From: Myxococcales bacterium
GTDB taxonomy: Bacteria > Myxococcota_A > Bradymonadia > UBA7976 > UBA1532
DNA length: 64,000 nt
NCBI GenBank assembly: GCA_020633465.1
Contig: JACKDN010000006.1
Coordinates: forward strand, 319,948 to 383,947
Reading direction: 5' to 3'
Numbering within the stretch: position 1 is the first letter of the stretch; each line of letters opens with the position of its first letter. Below are positions 36,427 to 46,830 of this stretch, piece by piece. Below the pieces are notes generated by a model. It was not told the origin of the DNA and made no database searches. It saw only the letters and a program-made list of their open reading frames with translations. Made by a program: the position numbers and the translations under genes.

Positions 36427-37287
36427 ATGACCGACTCGTCCGCCCGCGAGGGCCACCCCATCGACTTCCACACGGTCCACGCCGACGCCCTGGCCGAGCA
36501 GCGGGACGCCATCGAGGCCATCTACGCCGGGCAGCGTTCCGGCGTGATCGTGCGCGGCGCCTTCCCCGAGTCGCTGCGGGCCCCCGCCGTCGAGCGTTTG
36601 CAGAGCGACGCCCTCGTCGACGCCTGGGACGAGCCCAACGCGGGGATGACCGGCGGCGAGATCCGCACCATCGGCGACGCCGCGACGCCGACCTTCACCC
36701 ACCTGCGGGGTCCATCGATCGACTTCTACGACGCCTCGGCGGCGGCCTTCGCCGAGAACACGCGGCGCATCTTCGGCGACGCCGATCCCGTCGCGCGGGT
36801 GAGCCACGTGCTGAGCGGACTGTTCGGCGGGCGCCCCGCCGGGCCGCCCGCCTTCGACGCCGAGAAGACCTGGTCGCCCTGCAACTACCGCGCGCTGGAC
36901 CCCGGCGAGCAGATCTACAGCCACCACGACAACCACTTCGGCCTCGAGGTCTACCAGCGCATGCCCGCCGATCTGGATCGCTCCACGGCGTTGAGCTGGT
37001 TCGTGACGCTGCAGGCGCCCGACGCCGGCGGCGAGCTGGTCGTCTACGGGCTGTGGGGCAGCGATCCCAACCCGCCGATGCTGCCCACGCGCTTCCTCGA
37101 CACCGCCGCCCTCGAGGCCCGCTTCCACAAGCACACCTGCGATCTGCGCGACGGCGATCTGGTCGTCTTCGACGCCGGCCGCTACGTCCACCGCGTCACG
37201 CCGGTGCAGGGCGACCGCCCACGGCTGACGCTGGGCGGGTTCCTCACGATCGCGCAGGATCGGAGCCGGCTGGCGTTCTGGGCCTGA
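36427..37287 (+). CDS. Putative 2-oxoglutarate/Fe(II)-dependent oxygenase
   Basis: A 286-residue cytoplasmic protein; ATG at 36427 follows GGAGG. The cupin-like core contains YSHHDNHF (candidate H-x-D iron ligands), GGELVVYGLW, and RYVHRVTPV (distal His) followed about nine residues on by RPRLTLGGFL, whose Arg would bind 2-oxoglutarate. This H-x-D...H...R spacing fits 2OG-Fe(II) dioxygenases that hydroxylate small molecules or peptides. The substrate is unknown. It sits just downstream of the ATPase operon but has its own ribosome-binding site. Confidence 0.7.
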   Translation: MTDSSAREGHPIDFHTVHADALAEQRDAIEAIYAGQRSGVIVRGAFPESLRAPAVERLQSDALVDAWDEPNAGMTGGEIRTIGDAATPTFTHLRGPSIDFYDASAAAFAENTRRIFGDADPVARVSHVLSGLFGGRPAGPPAFDAEKTWSPCNYRALDPGEQIYSHHDNHFGLEVYQRMPADLDRSTALSWFVTLQAPDAGGELVVYGLWGSDPNPPMLPTRFLDTAALEARFHKHTCDLRDGDLVVFDAGRYVHRVTPVQGDRPRLTLGGFLTIAQDRSRLAFWA

Positions 37288-37296
37288 CCGCCCGAC

Positions 37297-38217
37297 CTAC
37301 GCCGGCTCTTCCGTCACTGCACGCGCGTGCAGCCGCTTGAGCTCGGCGTCCCGATCGTCGGCGTCGATCAGCCGCGCCAGATCGTCGCGATCCAGCGCGA
37401 CGATCAGAAGATCCTCGGTGGCTTCCTTGGTGCGCTGCCGCTCGAAGCCCTGGGTAAAGCCGCTCCAGGCGACCAGGAACGCCAACCGACACCGGCCGTA
37501 GCGCTGCCGCGCCTTCTCGCGCAGGTGGGCGAGCTCCTTCGGATCGACCTTCGCGCTCCAGTGCTTGCACTCGACGAGGAAGTACGCGCCCTCGCGCTGC
37601 CAGAACGGATCCGCCGACCCGTTCTGGACGATCACGTCGAACTCCTGCGAGGCGTTGCGCACGGGCGACCGCGCATACGCGAAGCCGGGCACCGAGGTGA
37701 AGAGGGCGAGGACCAGCTCTTCGAGCACGCGACCCCGCGCGTGCGGATCGAGATCGGGCGATTGCGCGCGCTGCCAGGCGTCGGCGATGACGGGCTCCCG
37801 GTCGGCGAGCATCAGGCGTCGGTCGCGCACGGCCTCCACGGCGTTACGCACCTTGGCGAGCAGCAGCGGGCCGAAGTGTCGCGTCTTCTCGATGTAGTCG
37901 TAGACGCCGAGCGCGAAGGCGCGCTCGATGGCCGCCGAGTCGACGTAGGCCGTGACGGTCAGGGACTTCGCGCCGGGGGCGCGAGCGCCGACCTCGGCGA
38001 GCAGGCTGGTGCCCTCGTCCGGGCCGTCGAGGCCCTGCAAACGGCGGTCGATCAGCACCACCCACCACTCATCGGACGCGTCGAGCGCGGCCAGCGCCTC
38101 GTCGCGCGTGTTCGCGAGGGTGACGGCGTAGCCCTGCGGCTCGAGCAGCTCGCGGTAGACCTCGTACCAGTCGGGATCGTCCTCGACGACCAGGATGCGG
38201 GGGACCGCGGTGCTCAT
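37297..38217 (-). CDS. Response regulator with PD-(D/E)XK nuclease output domain
   Basis: A 306-residue two-domain protein. Residues 1-130 are a receiver with a complete phospho-site: acidic E12-D13-D14, acceptor D57 (VVLIDRRLQG), T89 (LTVTAY) and K111 (YDYIEKT). Residues about 155-300 are a restriction-endonuclease-like fold: E166/E167 in a helix (GRVLEELVLALF), D194 (QEFDVIVQNG) and E216-x-K218 (FLVECKHW). Lys is present, so it should be an active Mrr/VRR-like nuclease. ATG overlaps the kinase stop (ATGA), so the two are translated together. A phosphorylation-gated DNA-cleaving or DNA-binding enzyme is inferred. I know no named system with this architecture. Confidence 0.85.
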   Translation of the reverse strand: MSTAVPRILVVEDDPDWYEVYRELLEPQGYAVTLANTRDEALAALDASDEWWVVLIDRRLQGLDGPDEGTSLLAEVGARAPGAKSLTVTAYVDSAAIERAFALGVYDYIEKTRHFGPLLLAKVRNAVEAVRDRRLMLADREPVIADAWQRAQSPDLDPHARGRVLEELVLALFTSVPGFAYARSPVRNASQEFDVIVQNGSADPFWQREGAYFLVECKHWSAKVDPKELAHLREKARQRYGRCRLAFLVAWSGFTQGFERQRTKEATEDLLIVALDRDDLARLIDADDRDAELKRLHARAVTEEPA

Positions 38218-39701
38218 GACTCTCCTGCAGCCGGCAGCGTGACCACGAACAACGCGCCGCCACCGGCAGCCCGAGCGTAGCGCAATTCTCCACCCCAGGA
38301 CCGCACGGCCTCGCGGGCGAGGTAGAGACCCAGGCCGTCGCTGCCCTGCAGCGTCGAGAAGCCCCGCTCGAAGATGAAGGGCGCCACCCCTTCGGCGATG
38401 CCGGGTCCATCGTCTTCCACCTGGACTTCGAGACCTCTGGCGTCACTCGGGCGCGCCGACAGTCGGACGCGCCCGGCGTCGGCGACGGCGCGCAGGGCGT
38501 TGCGGAGCAGATTGACCAGCACCATCTCGAGCTGCTCCTGCGCCCCGCGGACCGGCGGCAGTTCGTCGGCGACGACGACGTCGAGCGGCGCGCCTGCGCC
38601 GTTGCGCACGGTGGCGACGGCGAGCTCGATCGCTCGGCGTGGGTCGAACGCGTCCACCCCCGGCGCGGCGAACTGTGCGAACTCCTGCTGACGCGCGGCG
38701 AACTCGAAGATCCGGCCGAGCGCCCGATCGATCCGGTCGAGGTAGCCGTGGGCGCTCGCCGCAGGCTGCGGGGCCGCGAGCGCACTGCGCAGGCGGTCGA
38801 GCGCTTGCTGCGCCGGCACGAGCGCGTTTCGAACCTCGTGGGTGACGAGCTGTGCGTGGCGGGCGGCAGCGCCCGCGGCGGAGGCGGCCGATGTGGGCTT
38901 GCCGACCCCCAAGTCGGCCAGACGGTGCGTCGTTCGGTCCTGAAGGAGGGCGGTCGCGAGGACTCCGAAGGTCGTATCCGGCGTCTGGAGCAGTTCGTCG
39001 AGCACGGCGACAGCGTCGAAAGGAACTTCGAGCCACTGCCACCCGCGGTCCGAGCCAAGCGTGACGACACCTTGTGCAGCGAGTCGCTGGTAGGCGGCCC
39101 ACACGGCCGGGGTTGGCTCGTGCTCTTCGCCCGCGTGCCAGTGCCAACTTCGAAGGCGGCGCGACCGAAGATCATCGAGCAGTTCGGGCCAGACGTGCCA
39201 CGGATCGCCCGACCCCGTCGACTGAAGCAACTCGAGCGTCAGGAGCCAACGCACCACTTCGGGCTCGGTCAACCGCAACGCAACCTCGCCCAGTCGAGTC
39301 GGCTTCACGCCGGCCGCGAGTTGCAGGGCTTCAGCGTAGGCCTCCACCGAGAAGCTCAGCGGCTCGATGCGCTCAACATCGGGTGTGAGCCGAACGACTT
39401 CGAGATCCAACGCTGGCGAACCCGTTGACTGATCGAGGTGGAAGGAGCGACTCGTCGCGACATCCAACGCCGACCGCAAGGCCTCGAGTTGCAGGTCGAG
39501 CGGCTCCAGCGCCTCTGCGCACGCCCGACACCAATCGTCCAATCGCGGCGCCCAGAGCGCGTGAAGCGCACTGCGGCGTTCCGCATCGTCGACTCGATCG
39601 AGGCACGCCAGCAGATGCCGGCGCCGCGCCGGCAGGTCCAGGTCCGCGGCACCACCCGGCATGGCCAGATACCGCTTGAGCATCGACACGAAGCGCGCCA
39701 T
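38214..39701 (-). CDS. Soluble sensor histidine kinase
   Basis: A 495-residue protein with no transmembrane segment. The N-terminal about 300 residues are a sensor of unknown type, helical in composition (for example ATSRSFHLDQSTGSPALDLE). The catalytic half has the H-box LVTHEVRNALVPAQQALDR, the N-box VLVNLLRNALRAVADAG, G1 VEDDGPGIAEG, the F-box IFERGFSTL and G2 GSDGLGLYLAREA. ATG at 39699-39701 is used; the upstream reading frame is Arg-rich and unlikely to be coding. Its target is the receiver-nuclease encoded by the overlapping downstream gene. Confidence 0.85.
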   Translation of the reverse strand: MARFVSMLKRYLAMPGGAADLDLPARRRHLLACLDRVDDAERRSALHALWAPRLDDWCRACAEALEPLDLQLEALRSALDVATSRSFHLDQSTGSPALDLEVVRLTPDVERIEPLSFSVEAYAEALQLAAGVKPTRLGEVALRLTEPEVVRWLLTLELLQSTGSGDPWHVWPELLDDLRSRRLRSWHWHAGEEHEPTPAVWAAYQRLAAQGVVTLGSDRGWQWLEVPFDAVAVLDELLQTPDTTFGVLATALLQDRTTHRLADLGVGKPTSAASAAGAAARHAQLVTHEVRNALVPAQQALDRLRSALAAPQPAASAHGYLDRIDRALGRIFEFAARQQEFAQFAAPGVDAFDPRRAIELAVATVRNGAGAPLDVVVADELPPVRGAQEQLEMVLVNLLRNALRAVADAGRVRLSARPSDARGLEVQVEDDGPGIAEGVAPFIFERGFSTLQGSDGLGLYLAREAVRSWGGELRYARAAGGGALFVVTLPAAGES

Positions 39702-39754
39702 CCACGGGAGGCTACGCGCGAGACGGACCCGTGTAAACGCAGAGGCGGCGCCGG

Positions 39755-42700
39755 CTACGGCACCAGGCAGCTCACCGCCTCGTCCGCGGCGCGGGCGTTG
39801 TCGCCGTCGTTGCATTCGGCGATGCGGTCGTCGGGGTCGACGACGGCCCAGACGGTGACGCGGCGGTCGACCTCGAGGCGGTCGGTTTCGACCTCGACCT
39901 CGGTGGTCTCACCGCCGGCGAGCGTGGCGATGATCGCTTCGCCCAGCACGTCGGCGCCGGCGTCGGGGTTGCCGGCGTAGAAGCGCACGACGACGTCGGC
40001 GGCGGGCACCTCGCTGGTGTTGGTGACGGTGGCGCGCAGCTGCGCGCCGGGGCAGATGCGGGGGGCGGCGCTGACGGCGTCGATGCGCAGGTCGGGCAGC
40101 AGGGCGCTCGGCTCGACCTCGACGGTGGTGGCGTTGTTGTCCTCGAGGCACTCGCGCTCGCGGCCGAACTGGGGGTCGCCGAGGGCGTCGACGCGCACGG
40201 TGATCCGGTCGGGCAGGCGGTCGGGGTCGTCGCCGTTGGCGCGCAGGTCGTAGCGCACGCTCACCCGGGTCGAGGCGCCGGGCTCGAGGCTCTCGACCAG
40301 CTCGACCAGCAGCGGCGCGCCGTCCGCGCCGGTCAGCGGGCGCGGGGCGTTGTCCCAGATGCCCTCGAAGGCGATGGCGACGCCGGGGCCGACGCGCAGG
40401 TCGCCGATGTTGGTGATGCGCGCGGTGATGTCCAAGAGCTCGGTCAGCGTGCCGCAGGCGGCGTCGGGCGAGCTGAGCTGCACCGCGGGCACGGTGAGAT
40501 CGGGCGCGACGCCGAAGCTGCGCGGCTGGCTGCGATAGGTGTTGTACAGCCGGCCGCCGTGGGGCGCCCAGCCCGGCGGCTCGACGAGCGGCACGCGGCC
40601 CGACTCGGTGACGTGCGTGACGTGGTAGGCGTGCTGGCTCCAGATGCGGCGCGCCGACACCCATTGGTCGTTGGGATCGCCCCACACCTCGAGGCCGTTG
40701 TTGTACAGGTCGGCCAGCGTGCCCTCGTTCGGCGCCGGCGCGGGCTCGTTCCGCTGGCTGCAGAAGCCCGACTCGTTGCTGACCGTGAAGGCGATCTCGG
40801 CGTTCCCATCGTTGTCGACGTCGGCCACGATGGGGTGCTCGATGCGCGTGCGGCTCTCGCTCGGCTCGCGGAACAGCACCGCGCCGGAGCGTCCGTCGAA
40901 GATGCGGAACCAACACTCATCGTTGTAGATGACCTCGGCGGCGCCGTCGCCGTTGAAGTCGAACAGCGTCGAGCCGGTGACCCGGCTGCTGTCGTCCTCG
41001 GTGGTGAAGCTCCACCCGTTGTAGAGGCATACGCACTGCCCGTCGCCGCCGCAGGTGGCGCCCTCGGCGCAGTCGGCGTCGGCCTCGCAGGCGCCGCCGG
41101 GCATTCGCGGCGGGTTCTCGGGCGGCGTCGGCGCCTCGCGGGTGAGCGGCGCGGGCCAGGGCGCGCAGGCGGCGCTCGGCGTCTGCAGGTCGACCACCTC
41201 GTAGGCCGTGCGGAACGCGCTGCCGATCTCGGGGAAGCCGTCGCCGTCGAAGTCGTCGACGTTGGGCGCGCCGCCGTGCGCGTTGTTCGCGTCGGACAGC
41301 ACCCGGTGGAACCGAAGCTGGCCGGTCAACCCGTCGAGCACCTGCACGGCGCCCGCCGTCACCAGCACCACCTCGGGCACCCCGTCGGGCCGGTTGTCCG
41401 GGCCCGGCGGCGCCGCGGAGCCATCGGGGTTCACCGCCGCGCCCAGCACGTCGGCCACCGCGCAGAAGCCCTCGCGCCGCGCGCGCGCGTCGTCGGGGTT
41501 GGCCTCGACGGCGTCCCACGCGACCAGCAGCTCGCCCTCGCACCACGCCCGCTGCGCGTCGTCGGCCGGCTCGATCGCGCCGCCGTTGCCGACGCAGTCC
41601 GCGCGCCGCGTGGCGCCCGCCGGCGCCTCGGGGAAGGTGTAGACCGTGCCGCCGGCCACGATCTCGGCCCGCTCGTCCCCCAGCAGGTTGGCCACGCAGC
41701 CCACGGCGCCCTGCCCGTTCACCCCGCGCCCCAGCGCGCCGCGGAACAGATCGCGCGCCTCGAGCTGACCGTTCGCGTCGCGCCCCACCGTGATCACGTA
41801 CGGCCCGACGACGATCTCGGCCGGGCCCCGCCCGTCCACGTTGGCGATGGCCACCGCCGGGTTGCCGCCCGCCCGCGGCATCTCGCCCACGAACGCCGTG
41901 AACAGCATCACCCCGCGGCTGTCGTGCACCACGATCCCGCTGTCGTCGTTCCGGTGGATGCCCACGATCTCGGGCCGCCCGTCGCTGGTCGCGGGATCGT
42001 CCAGGTCGGCCACCGCCAGCGAGGCCGTCGGATCGAGCAGGCCGTCGCCGCACGCGTAGCTGTCGGCCGCGGGCAGCGGCTGCCCCGCCTCCCAGTGCTT
42101 CTCACCCAGCGTCGCGAAGGCGTCCTGTCCCTTGTTCGGGCCGCCGCCCTCCACCGCGCGCAGCGCGCCGTTGCGCGTGTAGGTCGACCCGCAGAACGTC
42201 ATGAACAGGATCTCGGGGAAGTCGCGCGCGTCGACCAGGCCGTCGCCGTTGTCGTCGTCGAGGTTGGCCACCACCGGCGTCATCACCGCCTGCGCCGACT
42301 CGGGGAAGGGGCTGTCGGTCGCCTCGACGTTCTGCGCCGTGCCACCCCACACGATCTCCGGCGCGGGCAGCGCGCGGTCGAGGGGCACGGGATCGAGCCG
42401 GCAGCTGGGCGGGTCGCCGGTGCCGCGGCAGCGCCCGCCCTCGCAGGCCAGCCAGGGGCCGCAGTCCCACGCGTCGCGGCAGGTGCAGGCGGCGTCCAGC
42501 GCGCCCGCCTCGACGCACACGCTGTCGTAGCCCGGCGCGGCGCTGTCGCAGGCCCGCTCGACGCGCAGCGCGCCGCCGTTGTCGGCGCAGGCCTCGACCG
42601 CGTCGCCGTTGCAGCTGCGCCGCCCCGCCTCGCAGCGGTCGGGCGTGCACATGCCGCCCAGATCGCAGAACGCCTCCTCGGGGCAGGCCAGATCGTTCTC

Positions 42701-43063
42701 GCAGCGGGCGCTGACGCACACCGCCCCGCCGCCCGCTTGGGGTTCGCAGCGCTCGTCGGGCGCGCAGGTCAGGGTGTCACAGTCGGCCAGCTCGCAGCGG
42801 AAGCCCGCGCCGTCGGCGGTGCACACCTCGCCCTGGGCGCAGGGGTTCGGCGCGCAGGGATCGGCGGGCGTGCCCCCGTCGGCCGCCGCGTCCGGCCGCC
42901 GCCCGCCGACGTCCTGCACCGGCGGCAGGCCGCTGTCCTGCGGCCGCACGACGCGCGCGTCCGCCGGATCGGCGTCGTCGGGGGCGTCCGAGCAGCCCCC
43001 CGCCCACACCAGCAGGGCGAGCAGCGAGGCCGACAGGCGGCGGCGGTTCCGAAGGCTGTGCAC
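39755..43063 (-). CDS. Large FG-GAP/CARDB-like surface lipoprotein
   Basis: A 1102-residue lipoprotein. GTG at 43061-43063 gives signal SASLLALLVWAGGC. After an Asp-Ala-rich linker come Cys-rich EGF-like clusters (CAPNPCAQGEVCTADGAGFR, CENDLACPEEAFCDLGGMC). The middle is an integrin-type FG-GAP repeat propeller (VVANLDDDNGDGLVD, NVDDFDGDGFPEIGSAF, FDFNGDGAAEVIYND, VADVDNDGNAEIAF). The C-terminal quarter has two CARDB-like beta domains (ITARITNIGDLRVGPGVAI and RATVTNTSEVPAADVVVRFY). This is a myxobacterial-style secreted or surface protein, probably binding calcium and polymers. Function unknown. Confidence 0.8.
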   Translation of the reverse strand: MHSLRNRRRLSASLLALLVWAGGCSDAPDDADPADARVVRPQDSGLPPVQDVGGRRPDAAADGGTPADPCAPNPCAQGEVCTADGAGFRCELADCDTLTCAPDERCEPQAGGGAVCVSARCENDLACPEEAFCDLGGMCTPDRCEAGRRSCNGDAVEACADNGGALRVERACDSAAPGYDSVCVEAGALDAACTCRDAWDCGPWLACEGGRCRGTGDPPSCRLDPVPLDRALPAPEIVWGGTAQNVEATDSPFPESAQAVMTPVVANLDDDNGDGLVDARDFPEILFMTFCGSTYTRNGALRAVEGGGPNKGQDAFATLGEKHWEAGQPLPAADSYACGDGLLDPTASLAVADLDDPATSDGRPEIVGIHRNDDSGIVVHDSRGVMLFTAFVGEMPRAGGNPAVAIANVDGRGPAEIVVGPYVITVGRDANGQLEARDLFRGALGRGVNGQGAVGCVANLLGDERAEIVAGGTVYTFPEAPAGATRRADCVGNGGAIEPADDAQRAWCEGELLVAWDAVEANPDDARARREGFCAVADVLGAAVNPDGSAAPPGPDNRPDGVPEVVLVTAGAVQVLDGLTGQLRFHRVLSDANNAHGGAPNVDDFDGDGFPEIGSAFRTAYEVVDLQTPSAACAPWPAPLTREAPTPPENPPRMPGGACEADADCAEGATCGGDGQCVCLYNGWSFTTEDDSSRVTGSTLFDFNGDGAAEVIYNDECWFRIFDGRSGAVLFREPSESRTRIEHPIVADVDNDGNAEIAFTVSNESGFCSQRNEPAPAPNEGTLADLYNNGLEVWGDPNDQWVSARRIWSQHAYHVTHVTESGRVPLVEPPGWAPHGGRLYNTYRSQPRSFGVAPDLTVPAVQLSSPDAACGTLTELLDITARITNIGDLRVGPGVAIAFEGIWDNAPRPLTGADGAPLLVELVESLEPGASTRVSVRYDLRANGDDPDRLPDRITVRVDALGDPQFGRERECLEDNNATTVEVEPSALLPDLRIDAVSAAPRICPGAQLRATVTNTSEVPAADVVVRFYAGNPDAGADVLGEAIIATLAGGETTEVEVETDRLEVDRRVTVWAVVDPDDRIAECNDGDNARAADEAVSCLVP

Positions 43064-43238
43064 GGCGGCGCTCCCGATCTGTGGCGTGGCCGTCCGCCAG
43101 TGTACACGCCGCCGGCCGGGGCCATCACCCGCGGAAGCACCCATGCGCGGCGCCCATTATCGGTGCCTCCGCGCCGCCTCATCTTCGCCCCCACCCGGAC
43201 GATGCACTCGGTGAGGCCCGACGAAGGAGGGCGTGACC

Positions 43239-43547
43239 ATGAGAGTCGGTGAGAACCACCCCGCGACGGGGCGTCAGCTGAGCGAGCTGACCTTTCAGCT
43301 TCGCTTGCAGCAGCATCTGAAGAACGTGGCCCGGGGGCAGCCCGCGAACGGCACGGACGTGGCCCGCGCGCTCGACGAGCGCCACGGCGAGGCCGTGGCG
43401 CACCTGGGCGACACCGCGCCGGACGCGCTGACGCGCTATCTGGTGTTGCAGGGGCACCTGAGCTACGGCGAGGGGGCCGCGGCGACCACCGCGGTCAGCC
43501 TGCTCGCGCGCCAGATTCAGGGGGCGGGGCGACCGCAGGCGGCCTGA
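43239..43547 (+). CDS. Small protein of unknown function
   Basis: A 102-residue Ala-rich cytoplasmic protein. ATG at 43239 has GGAGGG 7 nt upstream, which favours it over the GTG at 43233. It starts MRVGENHPATGRQLSELTFQ and contains helical segments (LQQHLKNVARGQPANGTDVA). I recognise no family. It stands alone between the large lipoprotein and the formaldehyde genes. Confidence 0.6.
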   Translation: MRVGENHPATGRQLSELTFQLRLQQHLKNVARGQPANGTDVARALDERHGEAVAHLGDTAPDALTRYLVLQGHLSYGEGAAATTAVSLLARQIQGAGRPQAA

Positions 43548-43550
43548 GCG

Positions 43551-43579
43551 ACGGCGCGGCGCGCGCGATCACGCGCCGT
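43551..43579. terminator. Candidate bidirectional hairpin between convergent genes
   Basis: ACGGCGCG at 43551-43558 pairs with CGCGCCGT at 43572-43579 around a GC-rich loop. It lies where the small gene (rightward) and fghA (leftward) converge. There is no U-run, so it would need Rho or be a weak stop. Its position is the main support. Confidence 0.3.
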
Positions 43580-44413
43580 ACAGCCGCTCGGCGTGCCAGG
43601 CGACGTGATCGCCGATGACCGTGCCGACGAAGTAGTAGCTGTGGTCGTAGCCGGCGTGGCGCCGGAGCGTCAGCGGCACGCCCGCCTCGGCGCAGGCCGC
43701 CTCGAACAGCTCGGGGCGCAGGCCATCGAGGAAGCCGTCGGCCTCGCCCTGGTCGAGCAGCACGTCGCCGTGCCAGCCGCGGGCGCGCAGCAGCGCGCAC
43801 GCGTCGTGCTCGGCCCAGGCGGCAGGATCGTCGCCCAGATAGGCGCGCAGCGGGCCGCGGCCCCACTCGACCTGGCTGGCGGCGACGATGGCCGAGATGC
43901 CCGACAGGCTGCGGAAACGCTCGGGGTGCTTCAGCGCCAGCGTCAGCGCGCCGTGGCCGCCCATGCTGTGGCCGGTGAGGCCCCAGCGATCGGCGTCGAT
44001 CGGGAAGCGCGCCTTCACCAGGGCGGGCAGCTCGTCGACCGTGTAGGTGGCCATCTTGAAGTGCGTCGCCCACGGCGCCTGCGTGGCGTCGAGGTAGAAG
44101 CCGGCCCCCTGCCCCAGGCCCCAGTGCGCGTCGTCGGGCACGCCGTCGCCGCGCGGGCTGGTGTCGGGCGCGACGAAGGCCAGGCCGTGCTCGGCGCAGT
44201 ACCGCTGCGCGCCGCCCTTGGTGGTGACGTTGTCGGCGGTGCACGTGAGCCCGGACAGGTAGTACAGCGCCGGCACCGGGCCCTTCTCGGCCTGCGGCGG
44301 CAGGTACACCGAGAACCGCATCGGCGTGCCGGTCGCCGTCGAGCGATGCTGGTAGAAGCCCTGCGTGCCGCCGAAGCAGCGGTGCGTCTCGAGGATCTCG
44401 AACCCGTCGCTCA

Positions 44414-44414
<1 letters not shown>
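43569..44414 (-). CDS. fghA: S-formylglutathione hydrolase
   Basis: A 281-residue esterase D family enzyme. It hydrolyses S-formylglutathione to formate and glutathione, the second step of glutathione-dependent formaldehyde oxidation. The sequence has ALYYLSGLTCTADNVTTKGG, DTSPRG, GAGFYLDATQAPW, the nucleophile GHSMGGHGALTLALKHP, the acid in DQGEADGFL, and the catalytic His in HAGYDHSYYF. The start overlaps the adhC stop by one base (TGATG), so it is cotranslated with the dehydrogenase. Length matches the family (about 280). Confidence 0.95.
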
Positions 44415-45523
<1,109 letters not shown>

Positions 45524-45602
45524 GCTGAATCCCCCTGCGGTGTGGTGTGGCAGGGATGCACGGTGCCCGCCGCGCGTCGCGCGCGCAAGGCGGCCGACCG
45601 GG

Positions 45603-46727
45603 TCAGCGCAGGCGCACGAACTGAACGGTCATCTGGCCGGCGCGCAGGGCGGGCTCGTCGACGAGGCCGACGCGATACCCCATGTGCATCACCGCGTCGC
45701 CGCCGTCGAACAGGCCGGGCACCGCCCCGTCGTCGCGCGCCACGACCGCGATGTGATCCCAGGTGCGGCCGGTGTAGTCGACGCTGTACTTGATCAGCAT
45801 CAGGTCGCCCGGCTTCAGATCGTCGCCCCACCGCAGCGCGACCGGCTCGGGCTCGCCCTCGGCGGGCCGCGTGAACAGCCCCTCGGCGCTCAGCTGCAGG
45901 CGATCGCTCAAGGTCCTCGTGTAGCGCAAGAGGCCCGCGACGCTGGTGTAGGGCACGCGCTTGCCGGCCTTGCGCGCCGCCCCGACGATGACGTCCGCGC
46001 AGTCGGCGCCCTGGTGCAGCTCGGTCTGATGCCGCCGCCCCTTGCCCGCGCTGCCGAACACGTTGGGCACGTTGTAGAAGCTGGTCAGGTGACCCACCAG
46101 GTCGTCGGCGGCGCGCACGCTGATGCGGGTGACGCTGGGGGCGATGCCGGCCCGCCCGGCGGTCTCGACGCCCGGGCTCTCGAACGTGCGCCCGTCGCCG
46201 ACCTCGACGACCACCTTGTAGCGGATGGTGCCCAGGCCGTCGTTCACCTGCAGCCAGGGGTGCGTCGGGCGCGCGCGCTGCACGGTCAGCGTCGGCCCGG
46301 GCGCGGGCACCACGGGGATCTCGCTGTACTCGAGCGTGTCGTAACCCAGCCAGGTGCCGTGGCGCGGGCCGAACAGCACGCTGTTGCTGTAGGCCGGGTT
46401 GCCCGGGTTGGGGGGCGGCGTCTCGAGGTGCTCGGGGTAGGGCTCGACCTTCAGCCAACGCACCCGCACGTCGGGGCCCAGCGCGGCCAGCGGCCGCAGG
46501 TGCTTCGCGGGCACGCGGCGCGGGGTGCGCAAGGCGGGGGCGTCGCTGTACCACACCCGCCCCACGCGCACCGCCGGGAACAGCGTCACCGTCTGTCCGC
46601 GGCGCACCTCGAAGGGGCCGGGGCGCGCCACCCCGTCGTCGACGGCGCCGACGATCAGCGCAGGCGAGCCGGCCAGGGCGGCGGTGGGCAGGGCGAGGGC
46701 GAACAGCAGCGAGAGGGCGGCGCGCAT
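45603..46727 (-). CDS. Exported NlpC/P60-like cysteine hydrolase
   Basis: A 374-residue protein with signal peptide LFALALPTAALA. The C-terminal part looks like an NlpC/P60-type fold: GADCADVIVGAARKAG offers the nucleophilic Cys, and GDLMLIKYSVDYTGRTWDHI followed by AVVARDDG offers the His in the usual position. Such enzymes cleave cell-wall peptides or amides. The N-terminal part has a beta-rich region (TVTLFPAVRVGRVWYSD, VRWLKVEPYPE) of unknown role. ATG at 46725 precedes the signal directly. Activity is inferred. Confidence 0.6.
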   Translation of the reverse strand: MRAALSLLFALALPTAALAGSPALIVGAVDDGVARPGPFEVRRGQTVTLFPAVRVGRVWYSDAPALRTPRRVPAKHLRPLAALGPDVRVRWLKVEPYPEHLETPPPNPGNPAYSNSVLFGPRHGTWLGYDTLEYSEIPVVPAPGPTLTVQRARPTHPWLQVNDGLGTIRYKVVVEVGDGRTFESPGVETAGRAGIAPSVTRISVRAADDLVGHLTSFYNVPNVFGSAGKGRRHQTELHQGADCADVIVGAARKAGKRVPYTSVAGLLRYTRTLSDRLQLSAEGLFTRPAEGEPEPVALRWGDDLKPGDLMLIKYSVDYTGRTWDHIAVVARDDGAVPGLFDGGDAVMHMGYRVGLVDEPALRAGQMTVQFVRLR

Positions 46728-46830
46728 GACCCCTGCAACGACCCGCCCCCGCCCCCGATCTATTCCGCCCCGCTGGCGACGGCCCGCCCCGCCGTGGCAC
46801 CCTGCGCCGCCACGCGAACGGGAGGTGCCC

